A stretch of 64,000 nt of DNA from Selaginella tamariscina (GCA_003024785.1 PUQB01000007.1:784001-848000), one strand, 5' to 3'. Positions 24,652 through 37,333 are shown, numbered from the stretch's first letter. Program-made: numbers and translations. Notes: generated by a model not told the origin, from the letters alone.

Positions 24652-24732
24652 GCCAACGGCTCAGATCCACATATGATTATACGTCGGACAAACTTTTAAA
24701 TTGGATTAATTCCGAACGGCTAGGATGCACGG
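24652..24732. repeat. Dispersed ~85-bp repeat, copy 2, upstream of GT29
   Basis: Partner of 23278-23368. It lies about 280-360 bp before the GT29 start codon, within its presumed promoter region. Confidence 0.75.
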
Positions 24733-24775
24733 GCAATCCAGGTATTGTCATCTGAACCGTCCCTTGCACATTTTA

Positions 24776-24783
24776 GGGCCCAC
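24776..24783 (+). promoter_or_regulatory. Class I TCP-type site GGGCCCAC
   Basis: GGGCCCAC fits the GGNCCCAC consensus of plant class I TCP factors. It lies about 230 bp upstream of the GT29 ATG in an otherwise AT-rich flank. Assignment rests on the motif and its position alone. Confidence 0.4.
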
Positions 24784-25012
24784 CACGGAGACGACGGAAG
24801 CTATGGCTTCTTGCGTAGCTTCAATGTAGGCGCTCGAAGGCGAAAGCTATGGGGCCTGTGTTCTTCAGTAAAGGTCGGTTTTTGCAGTCTGTACATTCTC
24901 TATCTCTATACCGGATCGTGATTTCTTCACAAAAAATCAATCTTCACTGTTCTTCAATAAATCTTTGATTTTCTATGGCCTGCTCAAGGCGCTATCGTTT
25001 CCTAGCAGCAGA

Positions 25013-28000
25013 ATGCATAACTCGCTGGAATCGGCACAGGAAGCATTGTCACAGAGCGCTATAAGGAGATCAAGTATGAAAATTGCATCGATCGAGATCA
25101 CGATTCCGGCTGCGGCCGTAAGGATCCGATTCGTGTTCTTGAGCGGGATTACAATCTTTCTGGCGCTTTCTCTTCTTTGCTACCCTCGCAGATCTGTTCC
25201 GCTTCGGTCTGCAGCTTCTCCCACTCATAATCCCAATAAAATTGAGATTTTGGAGTACACAGAGGTTCGTCACTTGAATCACAGCAAGATCGACATTTTT
25301 GAGTACTCTGTGATGAATCCAAACGAGGCCGAGGAGCAGGAGCGGATCAAACAGCTCCTTGACAACACGGTTGCCGGTAGGAGACGATCTTTCAGGTTTC
25401 AACACGATACGGCTCGATTAGAGAGCACGAGTAGATCCGGTATGTATATGTGCGTATGCATGTGTATATAGTAACGCATACACGTGCAGGGAGATCAGCG
25501 AGACTCTCAGACTTAGAAAACGAAGAATATGATCAGAGTCGGCGGTATCCACTACTTAGACGAAACGGAAGGGACAGGTTTCCAACCGGGATATGGAATG
25601 CGAGGTATGCTCCGTATCTAGCACAGTTCAGGCAGCTTCTACAGAAGTGGGCTCGGAATAAGCGCTATGAGCCGCAAGTGATGAAGGAGCTCTTGATTCT
25701 GAGCAAGGATCCCGTTGATCGATACTACAACTCGGTTACTCCAGGTAAGAACCAATATATACATACTATATATGTATATATGCAGGTTTGCATATGCATA
25801 TATGAGTGTATAAATATATTTATCTCAACAATAAACAGCTATGGCTAGGAAGAGAATACATATATGTGTGCGTATATACACACATGTAGATGTATATCCG
25901 TGTGGGTGTAGTCTAATACTTTCAAGGCAAATAGTTGTAGTCAATGAAATAAAAGAGAAGCTTTCCTAAAGTTTTTCTAAGATTCAGCATTTTGTTTGAA
26001 CTACAAATGATTATTACCAACCACGAAAATGCCTTTCATATAATACATTACAGACGTATATGCACCAACCACAATAACCAGTTATAGACTTTAGCAAGAG
26101 AATATATCTACGTGTATGCATAAGAGAATATATGTACGTGTATGCATGTAGATGTATATCTGTGTGTGGAGTCAAGTAATAGAATAAATCAGTCTAATAC
26201 TTATTAGGTTAACAAGAGAAAAGCATTCTTTTATCTCTTTATAAAGAAGATGTCTTTGTCTTGACATAATGGGTTTGAACATAGATTCAGCATTTTGTTT
26301 GAACTATTAGTCAACCAAGAAAATGCCTTTTTTTATAATCACATGTCTCCACTATAATAGGAAATAATAGAAAGAAAAGCAAAACGTTGAATATGTATAG
26401 AAACCATACAAGAAACAAATATAGTTTCACTTGAGGACGTATACTGTGTATGCTCTCATCTTCGATATATTAAATATATACTTTTTATTTCAAGTCAACA
26501 ACATGCTCCAAATGTTATGTAGAGATGCACGTCATGCATTACTCCGTTAAGTTTGGAAAAGAAACATTATGTGTGTATAGTTTGCTTGCACGCGGATACA
26601 CTACGTGCGCACACACACACAACACACATAGAGAGAGGGAGAGGGAGAGAGATATGGATATCTTTTAATTGTTTACTTTCGTGTCATAGAAGGAATTCGA
26701 TTTGGGAAGCCGTATAGGACGTGTGCGGTCGTGGGAAACAGCGGGTATTTGCTGAACAGGACGTACGGTCAGTTCATAGATGATCACGAGATGGTAATGC
26801 GGCTTAACAACGCGAGGGTCATGGGGTTTGAGAAGCGTGTGGGCTCCAAAACTACCCTCTCATTTGTCAACAGTAACATTGTACACTCTTGTTCACGCCG
26901 GCTACGGTGCTCGTGTCCGGCCACGTATACGGATCGCGTCCCCACTGTATCTTATATTTGTCAGGTAAGAAGTGTGTGTGTGGGTGGTTGTAAATCTTGA
27001 CTCTAGAAGTTTTAAAAATGTTGCAAGCTTTATAATCAGTAATGCTATTGTTTAGGTGGCGCATTTCATTGACATTGCATACTGTGGAGCATTCCGGAAA
27101 GCCCCATTACTCGTTACAGACGCTCGTTTCGACTCATTATGTACAAGAATCATACGATACTATTCACTGACAAACTTCTTCACCACCACCAACAACACTG
27201 GCAAAACATATGACGATTGGAACAGGTGTGTGTGTGTGTGTGTTCTTTACTCTAGTGTAAGAGATAGATAGCAACAAACACATATCTAGTACACGTACCA
27301 TATACATCTAGCATATATCTATGTACTATTGCAATAATGGTATATCACCATTATCTTTTGGATTGTATTAGTGATTTATACAAACACGTCCATCTATGTC
27401 TATCGTATCTCATAGTATATACACGTGTATGTTATTATTTGCTTGTCAGAGAAACACAGAATTTCGTGACATCCATTGCTTATTAAGTAATATTTTCAAT
27501 CTTATTTTACAGTATTTTATAATGACAAGAACTCCCTTAAACTGTACATACACACACATATACACAATTATAAACTTATCACAAGGGAACTGTACGTATA
27601 AATATATACATTGTTTGACATATTTATATACACACACAAGGATATACACCTACATTATGCATATCTACACATAAATATATGTATATGAGAGGGACTGCAA
27701 ATACGTTGCTCGCGTATTTGAATCTTTAGACGGACATCATCACAAATGCAACGACACACTCAATGGGTATACATTTAACATTATGTGCAATATATATGTT
27801 AGATGTATATGGTATATGCGCAGTATGTGTCTGCCCGTATTTATCTGTCTGTACACATACAATATATGAAACATTTACCATTGTATATATGTTAGATGTA
27901 TATTGTGTTTTCATCTGTATTTATCTCTGTACACACACAATACAAACAAAATGAAAACACAGACAAACACACAAGTAATCCATATTATATTATTAGAAAC

Positions 28001-28640
28001 ACTAAACAAATCATTTCAATAACCACTAATAACTTTGAATATTCTCTTTTGTTGTGTTTTTATGTTTTATGAACCACTGCATTTATAAATAAAATGGAAA
28101 TGACTGAAGATACTATTCTAAAAGGTTTCTTTTATTTCAAAGATACATGTGTATAACGTGTACACATACAGATAATAGTAGGATAAAATTATACAGATAC
28201 TATGAATGCACTCTCTGTATTTTGCAGTTATACTCGGACATATGTATGTTGTTTATGTAATAATCATATGTATATGCATCACTCTTGTTACGCATGAACC
28301 AATATAATAGTAGCGATACGCATCATCATGTAATGCTAATGTCTCTCTCTCATATACATGCATTACATACTCATATTTTATGTACAGGCTCCATGATGGT
28401 GCTTTATTTCATTACTCATCGGGAATGCAAGCTGTGATGCTGGCACTAGGAATATGCGAGAATGTGGATATACTTGGATTCGGAAAACTGGCCAACACGA
28501 CTCACCATTACCACACGAATCAGAAAAAGGAGCTCGCTTTACATGATTATGAGGCCGAGTATGTTTTCTACAAAGACCTCGTCGAAAGGCCACAAGATAT
28601 TCCCTTTCTTAATGAGTCCGGTTTAGTTGTCCCCCTGTGA
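25013..28640 (+). CDS. Sialyltransferase-like GT29 glycosyltransferase (plant SIA/MGP2 type)
   Basis: Predicted Golgi type II membrane glycosyltransferase of the plant GT29 family. Plants lack conventional sialic acid pathways, and in Arabidopsis relatives the family is linked to pollen and Golgi glycan functions, so the substrate is open. Exons: 25013-25439, 25490-25744, 26690-26964, 27056-27225, 28388-28640; 459 residues, in frame throughout with GT-AG borders. A cytosolic tail is followed by a single membrane helix ([19 protein letters not shown]), a stem, then sialylmotif L across [17 protein letters not shown] to [18 protein letters not shown] in exon 3. Sialylmotif S starts [27 protein letters not shown] follows as motif III and [13 protein letters not shown] as motif VS. 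A shorter start at 25076 would trim 21 residues from the tail. Intron 4 is 1.16 kb of AT-rich DNA. The first intron is only 50 bp. Confidence 0.92.
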
Positions 28641-31600
28641 AGATTTTCTCTGAAGGTATGCTCATGAATTATATACTAAGCAATGTGTACAATTAGTATG
28701 TACTACAGAATCTAACACTTATATACTATATATGCAGCTACATATGCTTGTATTTGTATGTTTCCTTTTGTTATTGAAGTAGTGGAAAATAACTCTGCTT
28801 AAACCAGTGAAAATATTACTACTGTATGAAGTACTAGGCTAGGTATCTCTCTCTCTCTCATACACTTCGTACAAATGTTTGTATAAGGACTTTTGAAATG
28901 TCCATCTTATTGTAGGTACGAAGCTTTACAATATACACTAGTATGTGCTATATTCTCTTTCACACACTTTATTTACTAACCTTGTTTTAAAACAAACAGC
29001 AGGTCGTCGTATGAAGGATGTAAATAGCGAATGGGAGCTTGAGAGCAGCATTTTGTAACTTTTTAAGCAGGTACAGAACATTTTGTTCAGCTTTACAATG
29101 TCTATTGAGATAAGAAGCTTAGTCTTAAATTTGTGTACGTTTAGATAATACATTTATCAGTATTATATATGTATAAAGATATATAGTTATAATATAGTAA
29201 TGTTGTATATATAATTTGTTTATTATATGGATTACATGTGAATATTAGATACAACATGTATACCAGTTTGTATATGTGGTTGTATACACAGTATATATTG
29301 GATGTCATGCGGTTGTTTGTGATTATATTTCAAGGTCAGGTCTATATATAAAGTGTGTGTGTGGTAACGATTTTATGCAAATCATAAAAAGAGAAGGGAA
29401 AATGAAATTGAAATAAAAATTACTAATTTATTTTAAGTTGTATTTAATTACAGTAGGAAGTTTTACATATATACTTGAATATTAGATAACCAAAAAATAA
29501 TAAAATTATTGAAATTAAGAAAAAAAATTATTTGAAACAAGGATAATATTAAGGAGGGTAAACATAACAATAACTCATATTAATAATGTCATTACGACAT
29601 TTAATAGTTACCTTAAAGAAGTATATATATTTATATTATCTATCGCCTTGTAAGAAAGACATCAAATAGTCTTTTTAAACTGATAAAATATTGATATTTT
29701 TGCTAAAATATTATGTCTTTTCTATGAAATAAATGTTAATCTTTATATAGTAAAATCTATGTAACATCTTGTTTGAGTTTTGAATATTTATAAAAATGTC
29801 ACTCTAGTTTTAAAAATGATGAAAATACAATTTGGCAGCGTGGGCACCGTATTACTTTATAAAAATTACAAATTTCTTCTTACATTTAATTTAAGTTTAG
29901 AGTTTGTTTAATATTGGGTTTAGGGTAAAGTTAAACCACTGGTGTGGGATGAGCGCATTGTTCATGGGAGTTTGCTTTGGCTACATAAATTTATGGCGAG
30001 GGATGAACTCATTTGGGTCACATTCGGGCTTGCATAGTATAGATAGTGATAAAGATTTAAGTGTAAAATTAAATATGCAAATGAAAGTTGTTCACAGATG
30101 TTATATGCCTCTACTGTTTTATTAAGTGGTGAAGACCGTGTGTAATAAACACTCTTGTAATGATGTTAATTAACGTAGTAACAAGGAAGTATGTAACAAA
30201 TGGGTTATTGAAAAATATATTTAAAGTTTCAGAATAAATTAGAGTATAAACTTCTAAAAACTTATTATAATCTTGAGATAAGAGCATGGTGTAAAAATTA
30301 ATTATCATTTGGTTTGATTAATAAAGAAAAATGCTATGTTTAAAATTTATAGTAATTAAGAGGAAATTTATAAGCTTTAAAAGGATTTTTTAATTAAATA
30401 ACAGAAGCAATCCTGACTTTATTAGTTTTATTTAATAAAATTATGAAAAATGATTTACAAAAATGTTTTTAAACTTGAAAACTAACTTAAATAGTTTTAA
30501 TAATGAATAATTGTGATAACTTATTTATCTTGCATATGCATGTATTGGTATTGAAAAATGATAATAAGTAAAACTAATTTTTAATAAGTCTTTAAAGTTG
30601 TTTAAGACTTTGAGATACTTATGATTTTTTTGTTTAATTACAATAAAGGAGTGATGAAAATGTAATCGCTCTTTTCAAGAGAAATGTTATGTATAAATAT
30701 TGTTTAAAGCATTTAATAAAAATCTTAAGAAAACAATTTAAATATAATAAATTTGTAAAGTATTTATGAAAAATAATTCATGTTATAACAATTATTAAGT
30801 TTAAAGAGATAGTTTAAGAAATTTGAGAAAGAATTTTATAATTGTAACATATATATTTAATTCAGTTTATTATCCTCGTTCTTAATCAAAAAACCTTTTT
30901 TACTTCATATTTTGGACATCTTACATTTAATATTATAAAATACTTAAATGTGATTATTTAAGATAATGGACAAATTAAAAATTATTCACGATGAACATTA
31001 TATCTTTATTGTAACATATATAAGGTTTTATATTAAATTTTGAATATAGTATCAGAGTCGTTTTCGATTTGGATAAGGAGTTTTTAAGAGCCTTAAAAAA
31101 GAATGGCCAGATTAATCCGGCCACCATATTAAAAAAACAATAATAGTGATTACTAAAATAATTTTGCTATAATAAAAAAGATCAAAGTTGTTATTAGTTA
31201 TTAGTATATGGTATTTTGTTTAAACATTTATTCAAAATCACAATAGTACTTGCAAGTTAGAATATGCTCTTGTTTAAAGTGAAAAAAATTAAATGTTTAT
31301 TATATAATGGGAGCAAGTGCAAATTTATAAATATATATTAATTTATTACTCATGTGTCATATTGAGTAAAGCATGAAAAAGAAGAAAGAAATATGTTATT
31401 CCTAACCATATTTCACATGTTTGGACAACCATTTTCTAAAAAAAAAAAAACTAAAAAAGGGTATTCTTATAATTATGTTTTGCTTAAATACCTTAATTTG
31501 CTTGAAAGGCATTTTCATAAATTTTAAAACTATAGAGACATTTTATAAATACTTAAAACTTTGCTTCCATGGGCATTTTAGTAAGTTTTATTAGAAAAAT

Positions 31601-32520
31601 AATTTTTGTATTAAAAATTTAAGTTTTATAAATAAATGATTTAAGTGAACAAATTATCTTAAAATGAAATATAAGGCATGTCTTATAAATTCAATTTGTC
31701 CACAAGGAATAAATAAGTTGAATATTCGTATTCAAAATTTCTAAACATTTATAAATAAATCATTTAAAAATGGCATAGAAAAATTTAATTCACTAATGCA
31801 TGTTTTATAAATTTAACTTGTCCATAAAAAACACATAATGAAGAAACTCTTATGAACTATATTATTTCACTTTTTTTTTTTTACTACTAAAGAAAGTCAT
31901 AAACAATTATAAAAACAGTCCTTAGAAAAATCAAATAATTCCATATATATTTTTAACGATGGCATTAAGATATAAATTTTCTAATTATTCTATTTAATAA
32001 GTGGCATAGTTTTAAAACATGATTGAACATAATAAATAAAAAATAAATTTCATTTATGGAAAATATTATTTCTAATGTACTTCATTATATGTATAGTATC
32101 TATCTTTATTAAATATATAAGTCATTAAAAAACATAATGCTCAATTAAATTCAAAGGTCCATTCAACTGCTAAAAGTTAAAAACCTCACACACAAACACT
32201 ACTAGCAATATAATCAACTCAAACCAAAACAAATTACACAAACCTGGAGAATATAGAACTCATAAATACACAGATGCTATTATGGATCCCAATGTAATAG
32301 TAAGGACAATTATACACAATACATCCACAAGAAATATAGGTAAGATGATTTATATTATTAATATAACAATGTGGAGATAAATAATTAGGTTGAGAATAAT
32401 GTTAAAGATATTAATTAAAGATCCAATTTCAAAATAAATTCTAGATGTTAAGAATAACAACTTAATAGATAAATTTCAAAGGTTAAAGATAAACTTATCA
32501 CATTAAGAATCATTAAATAC
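28641..32520. other. AT-rich region without recognised gene
   Basis: Contains the GT29 3' flank and nearly 4 kb of very AT-rich sequence. A slightly GC-richer patch at 29880-30125 has open frames without recognisable similarity. One isolated copy of the GGATTAATCC-type palindrome occurs near 31104-31121. Nothing else was identified. Confidence 0.5.
31104..31121. repeat. Solitary GGCGGGATTAATCCCGCC-like palindrome
   Basis: GGCCAGATTAATCCGGCC is a variant of the palindrome arrayed in the 50-62 kb transposon, here alone in AT-rich DNA. Confidence 0.6.
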
Positions 32521-33869
32521 TTAACCCTCATTACATAACTCAAAACTCTTGTTTTGGCTTAAATTTTTCACTGTCATTGTTTTGACATATCTGTTTGATT
32601 TATTGTACTTTTGGGAGTGCCGTGTGTTCAAATTTATTTCTGCACTGAAAATAAAGTTATTTATATATCCTACACATGCATACACGTGTATAGTACCACT
32701 AACCTGTGTAGTAGTATCGTCTTTTGCTGAATGGTAACCATTCTCACTTAAATGGCATCCATTGCCAAATGTATCAGTGATTTCCATTGCATCTTGTACA
32801 ACAGCAGAAGGTGAGATTACTGCAGGCTTGGTCTTTGTATTGTGTTATTCTTCTGCAATACACATACATACAGGTGGTGTGTGTGTGTGAGTGTGTGTGT
32901 TCGGGTGAGTAGACAGAAGGCAATGAGATCTTTTCGAATTGGAATCTTCAATATAAAGGATCTACAATAATATATCTGAAGTCAAATAACCCTAAACATC
33001 TCTCTCTAATAGTTTTGTATATGCATCTGTGCGTGCATATATGCCCACAGGTATAAACATACATGCATTTGTACAGTACTATACGTAAATATATAATACC
33101 TTTGGGTTCTTGCAGTGTGCGAAGTACATCAACCGTATCAAAGAGTATGTAATATACAAGTACATGTATAAACAAACAGGTTGGGAAAATGTTAAATACA
33201 ACAGTATGTTCATGTGTAGAATTAACTAGAAAAAGACAGGAAATCTTAATCATCATACATGAATGAAGACAAGACAAGACAGAATATTCAAAACCCCTGA
33301 TGAATCGAACTGATCCTCTTACATAGAGGATTTTGCGATCTCATTATCTTCAAGCTCTCCGAATCTTCTACATGGTGGTCAGAAGAATACACGTAGACAA
33401 TGTTTGCTAGATCATAGCATCCTGAAAAAAAAAGAAAAGAATTAAGAATTAACCATCCATCCCCTGAAAACTTTTTTTTAGGTTTAATCTCCGTGTATGC
33501 CTACACTTGTGATGGGGTTGACAAATAAGATAAATCATCATGTAATTACTGGACTTAGCTCCATTGGATAAAATACAATTAAAAGAAGTGTAATATTATT
33601 AATTATTAAATGACCTTATTTAAGTAATGTATCAAAACTCACAGCCACATAACAGCTCCAATAACGCAATCCCTCGTCATCTATTGATTAAGATGGCCAG
33701 GATAAGTCAGGTGAGCTCGCTATGTATATCCTAAGCGCTTGCAACCGAGCTTTAGAATAAAAAGAAAGAATAATAAGAGTTTAAAAATAAAGAAAGAAAA
33801 AAAAAAAAGTTCCCGACTGAGGTGCTTCTCTTACCGGCGACTTGAAAATTTATATCATCCACGTTCAAT

Positions 33870-33957
33870 TGCAGAACATGCGAATAGATTATTTTGGAAC
33901 ATGTTTTCCATTTGCCACTGAAAACATGTTCCAAATAATCTACTCGCATATCCTGCA
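33870..33957. repeat. Near-perfect inverted repeat (hairpin)
   Basis: Arms 33878-33907 and 33921-33949 pair with only a G/A difference and one extra T; the loop is 13 bases. Pairing resumes outside through TGCAG/CTGCA. It sits inside a coding-like stretch of the unrecognised minus-strand gene. Confidence 0.8.
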
Positions 33958-34422
33958 GTGCAAGAGCCAGTAGCAGAGGAAAGTAGACTTGACATGGCCA
34001 GTCGTCAGGTTCCACTCGAGAATCAGAAGCGATATTAATCCTTTCTGTTCTAGCCGACCCCAGCTGTTCTCAGGGCCGGTACAACCTTATGTGCGACCGA
34101 TACACGGTCGTACCCAGTAGAGAAAGCCGGCATCTTCTCGGTACTTACGGGGATTCCACCGAGTCAGAGAAACTGTGTTCCAAAGTAGAATATGCTGTCG
34201 AACGACTGGGCAGCCGCTAAGAGTGCTGATGCAGAAATTGAATCGTTTCTTGATCATTAACCATCCCTCTAATCATAAACCCCAAATACCATGGCATCCC
34301 TCCAGTTAACTCAATGCAGAGTTGGAGTGTCTCGTTTGGCTCAAACTTCTCATTGTAACCGAGTATAACTGAATGCTTATCGAAGAAAGTCGTAACAACG
34401 GTAAGATAGTCTCACACAAGAA

Positions 34423-34467
34423 TGAGAACACGTGGAGTTAAGATTCCTGAGAACACGTGGAGTTAAG
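34423..34467. repeat. 20-bp direct duplication
   Basis: TGAGAACACGTGGAGTTAAG occurs twice, 25 bp apart, inside the disrupted minus-strand gene. The 25-bp step shifts the reading frame. Confidence 0.9.
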
Positions 34468-35660
34468 CGGGATGACGTCAGCCTCAAGCTCACAGCTGTA
34501 TGCTGTGTGCATGCTACGCCGACCAGGAGCAAAACATACCAGGATAGGCAATCAGAGCGTTGAAGTGAGAGTCCTTAATACCCATATCGTTGGCGACACT
34601 GATAGTATTGTCCCGTGTGAAGTTTTGGAATGCCAGAGTGGCACTACGGAAGAAAGAACTATACATCTTGTGCCTGCCACATATGGGAAAAACAAACGCC
34701 TGGATCAGTTCCTGGTACGTTCAGATTGCCACATTCATCTATCGGAACCGTGTCGCCTTCTCTCAGGGGGTTCCTTTCCAGAGTGACATCTGTGGCCTTC
34801 CGTAAATCGTCAGCATACAGATCCACTAGCGCTTTATTAGTTGGCCCTGGTTAAACCACAACACTCCTTGTGTTAATCAAAGCCAAGTTCTTTAGAATTG
34901 TCGTAAGAATGACAAGCTTAACTGATCAAGAATATTAAGCAAAATCATACCTGATGCTCCACTCGTGTAGGCCCTGCAAAAGTAAACAAAAAATCTTATT
35001 AAGAATCAGCTTGGCCACTGAAATGCACAAACTCAAGACAAAGTCACCGACCATATCCAGAATGCAAAAATCAAGGGGGCAAAAGAAAAATGCAGAGCAC
35101 AAGGATGACACAGAAAGCAGAGAAGAGCACACAAGGCTAGAAGAAGGAACTACCCACAACCTTGGACTACTAACGCATATGCTAAACCAAGCAACACAAA
35201 TTTGTCAGCAGATCAAGCAACCATCGCCATCGACATGGAGCACGACATGAAAGCACATATTCGATTTTTTGCGAGTGTTTTTCTTGTTGTGCTCCATGTT
35301 AGACACAGATGGGTCACTCTCGTATCTCAATTCTCTCTTATGCGGTTTTTGTGGTTTGCGTTCTTCATCTTCCGTATTGTAAATCCTGTTTACATGACAC
35401 ACGGATAATAGAGGAGCATGCACCATAAATAGCTTATTATCATATTATGTTCGATTATACTATCACTAGAAAAGATAATATGTTATATCCATAAGATAAC
35501 ACACACCTGGACCGGAATGATACTGATAACATCGATCCCTCTCAAACTTCACTGACACTTCAAACTCAGGACAATGTGCCGGTCCCACTTGTATTGTGCT
35601 ATAACGTGGGGAAGACAAGTATTTCTTCAGTGCTAGATAATCCAAGAAAGTTTTCTCCAT

Positions 35661-36830
35661 CTAAGTGGACCAATGAATTAAGTTTATGTGAATATTTAAT
35701 AATGATTAAAAAAAAAACTGTAATTAGGATAGAATGAGATTCGTTCCAACCCCATCAAAATTACATGTTACCCAATACATGCATGTAGGGAAATATGAAG
35801 AGGCCAGTACTACCATAAAATACATAAAGAATCAGACAATATACTTAACATCCCACCTTTGAGATTACAAGGGAAATTCAATAGAGCGAACTAGATTGCA
35901 GTAGGCACATGAGAACCACAGGCGAAGGCTGCTATGGCACACTGTAATTGCTATACTAGGCAAAGAAGATGCACTTCCAAAGTGCCACAAGACATGCAGA
36001 GTATAAGTGTATTGGAAACCTACATTTATATATGGAGTTAGGTGCCCTAGGTAATATTGTAATAGGAAAACTACTACTATATATCAAATCAAAGTTTCTT
36101 AGGAATTTCAAATTAATTTATAAAAACTTATAAGAATGTTTATTATTGTACATAAATTGAAGAATTTATTTATATTAAATAATATATTGTAGATAGTTTA
36201 TATTTTAATCTTATTTTTGAAATTATTAAAATAAATTATTATTGTAACTCAAACAAAAGGACTTAGATTCAGATTTTTTAATATATTAAATTAATCAATA
36301 TGTTTTGTTAAACCCTTTTGTTGTATTGACCCATGATGAATATGAATATATATTGGTTGTAATTTCACTAGGTTTGTGCATACTTAATATTCAATTATTT
36401 ATATTATAATACCCTCAAGCAAATAGCATTTTCTTAATTTCATGAGAAAGGTAATGTTTACAAATAAAGGATGCCCCAATTTTCTCGAATAAAATTGAAT
36501 ATTTGTTACTACATAGTTATGCTTGTTTTAAGCACTGTCAAGTATTATTTAGGACTAACACTTAGGATTATTTGATGTACCCATGGGTTCTTGGTCTAGT
36601 ATGGTTTGACTAAGATCGTAAGGTTGTCAATTAAAATGAATTAAATCAATTGGAAATGTGATTAACAATTGTACAAAAACAACTTGCTCTCCTTCACATG
36701 TATACACAAAGTATAACTTGTATTAAACTAACCAAATTGCCCCAAGTAGATCACACACACACAATGGTTTGACCACCGTCAAACCACTAGCCGAAGCGAA
36801 TAAGCAATAGGACGAAGCGGCCGAGTGGGC
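35661..36830. other. Non-coding flank left of the nested chromovirus
   Basis: AT-rich, with no reading frame or motif I can support. Its last bases (TGGGC) border the 5' LTR of the outer chromovirus. Confidence 0.4.
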
Positions 36831-37245
36831 TGTCACGACCGGATACAGGATACGAGTTACATGATATGCCTATAGAATATACTTACAGGATATGCCTGCA
36901 GGATATTCCTACAGGATATGCCTATAGGATATACCTATAGGATATGCATGCAGGATATTCCTATAGATACTTACAGGATATGCCTATAGGATATACTACA
37001 GGATATGCCTAAAGGATAAGGGTCACTATTTTTAGCTCATGACCATATTAGACTCATGACCAGATTAGCTTGGAGTTGTGAGTATAAAAGCTCCGACCTA
37101 ATTGTTGTACAATCAGTTACTATCAACACCAGTCATTCTACGATCATTCTTGTCTTGTTCCTTGTTCTTTCTTGTTCCTTGCTCTTGCCTTGTTCTTGAG
37201 TCAAGCCTTCTTGTTGTTATCTTGCTCTTAGGTCGTGGCTTGACA
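36831..37245 (+). repeat. 5' LTR of the outer chromovirus
   Basis: Begins TGTCACGACC and ends GGCTTGACA. The U3 part (36840-37015) is a string of short units built from ACAGGATATGCCTATAGG-like blocks. TATAAAA is at 37083-37089. Confidence 0.9.
37083..37126 (+). promoter_or_regulatory. LTR promoter and predicted RNA start
   Basis: TATAAAA at 37083-37089 predicts a start about 30 bases downstream, near 37112-37115. The RNA would then begin at or just before CAGTTACTATCAA (37114-37126). The same layout is in the inner element. Confidence 0.55.
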
Positions 37246-37260
37246 GTTTGATAGTAACTA
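37246..37260 (+). other. Putative self-priming primer binding site
   Basis: TTGATAGTAACT (37248-37259), directly after the LTR, is the exact reverse complement of AGTTACTATCAA at 37115-37126, the predicted RNA 5' end. It does not resemble the tRNA-Met site used by most plant gypsy elements. Confidence 0.65.
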
Positions 37261-37333
37261 CTTTCATAGCTTTTCGATTTTCAGCTACTTTTTTTTTCCT
37301 TGATTCTTCTCCTTTTTTTTTCTTTCATAGATC

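Larger units (their letters stand above)
32521..35660 (-). pseudogene. Unrecognised multi-exon gene, probably disrupted
   Basis: I do not recognise this protein. The first exon (35507-35660) starts MEKTFLDYLALKKYL and ends with a GT donor in phase 1. It splices in frame to 34846 (acceptor ACCAG), giving SGPGPTNKALVDLYADD. That exon continues to about 34535, ending ALIAYPG at a GTATGT donor, but needs one T fewer in the T run near 34693. Further coding-like stretches are KHSVILGYNEKFEPNETLQL to GGMPWYLGFMIRGMVNDQET (about 34250-34400), VEPDDWPCQVYFPLLLALAL (about 33935-34015) and CYDLANIVYVYSSDHHVED (about 33300-33420). A 20-bp duplication and in-frame stops break it, and the 3' end is unclear. 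It could be a pseudogene or an error-damaged gene. Confidence 0.45.

Noticed and set aside
34952-34975. Micro-exon reading GPTRVEHQ in the unrecognised gene
   Set aside because: It has a TTTGCAG acceptor and GTATGA donor, but skipping it joins exon 1 to 34846 directly in frame, so it is not needed and is uncertain.
36840-37015. CRISPR-like regular repeats
   Set aside because: They are short degenerate units in an LTR of a eukaryotic retrotransposon, without spacers.
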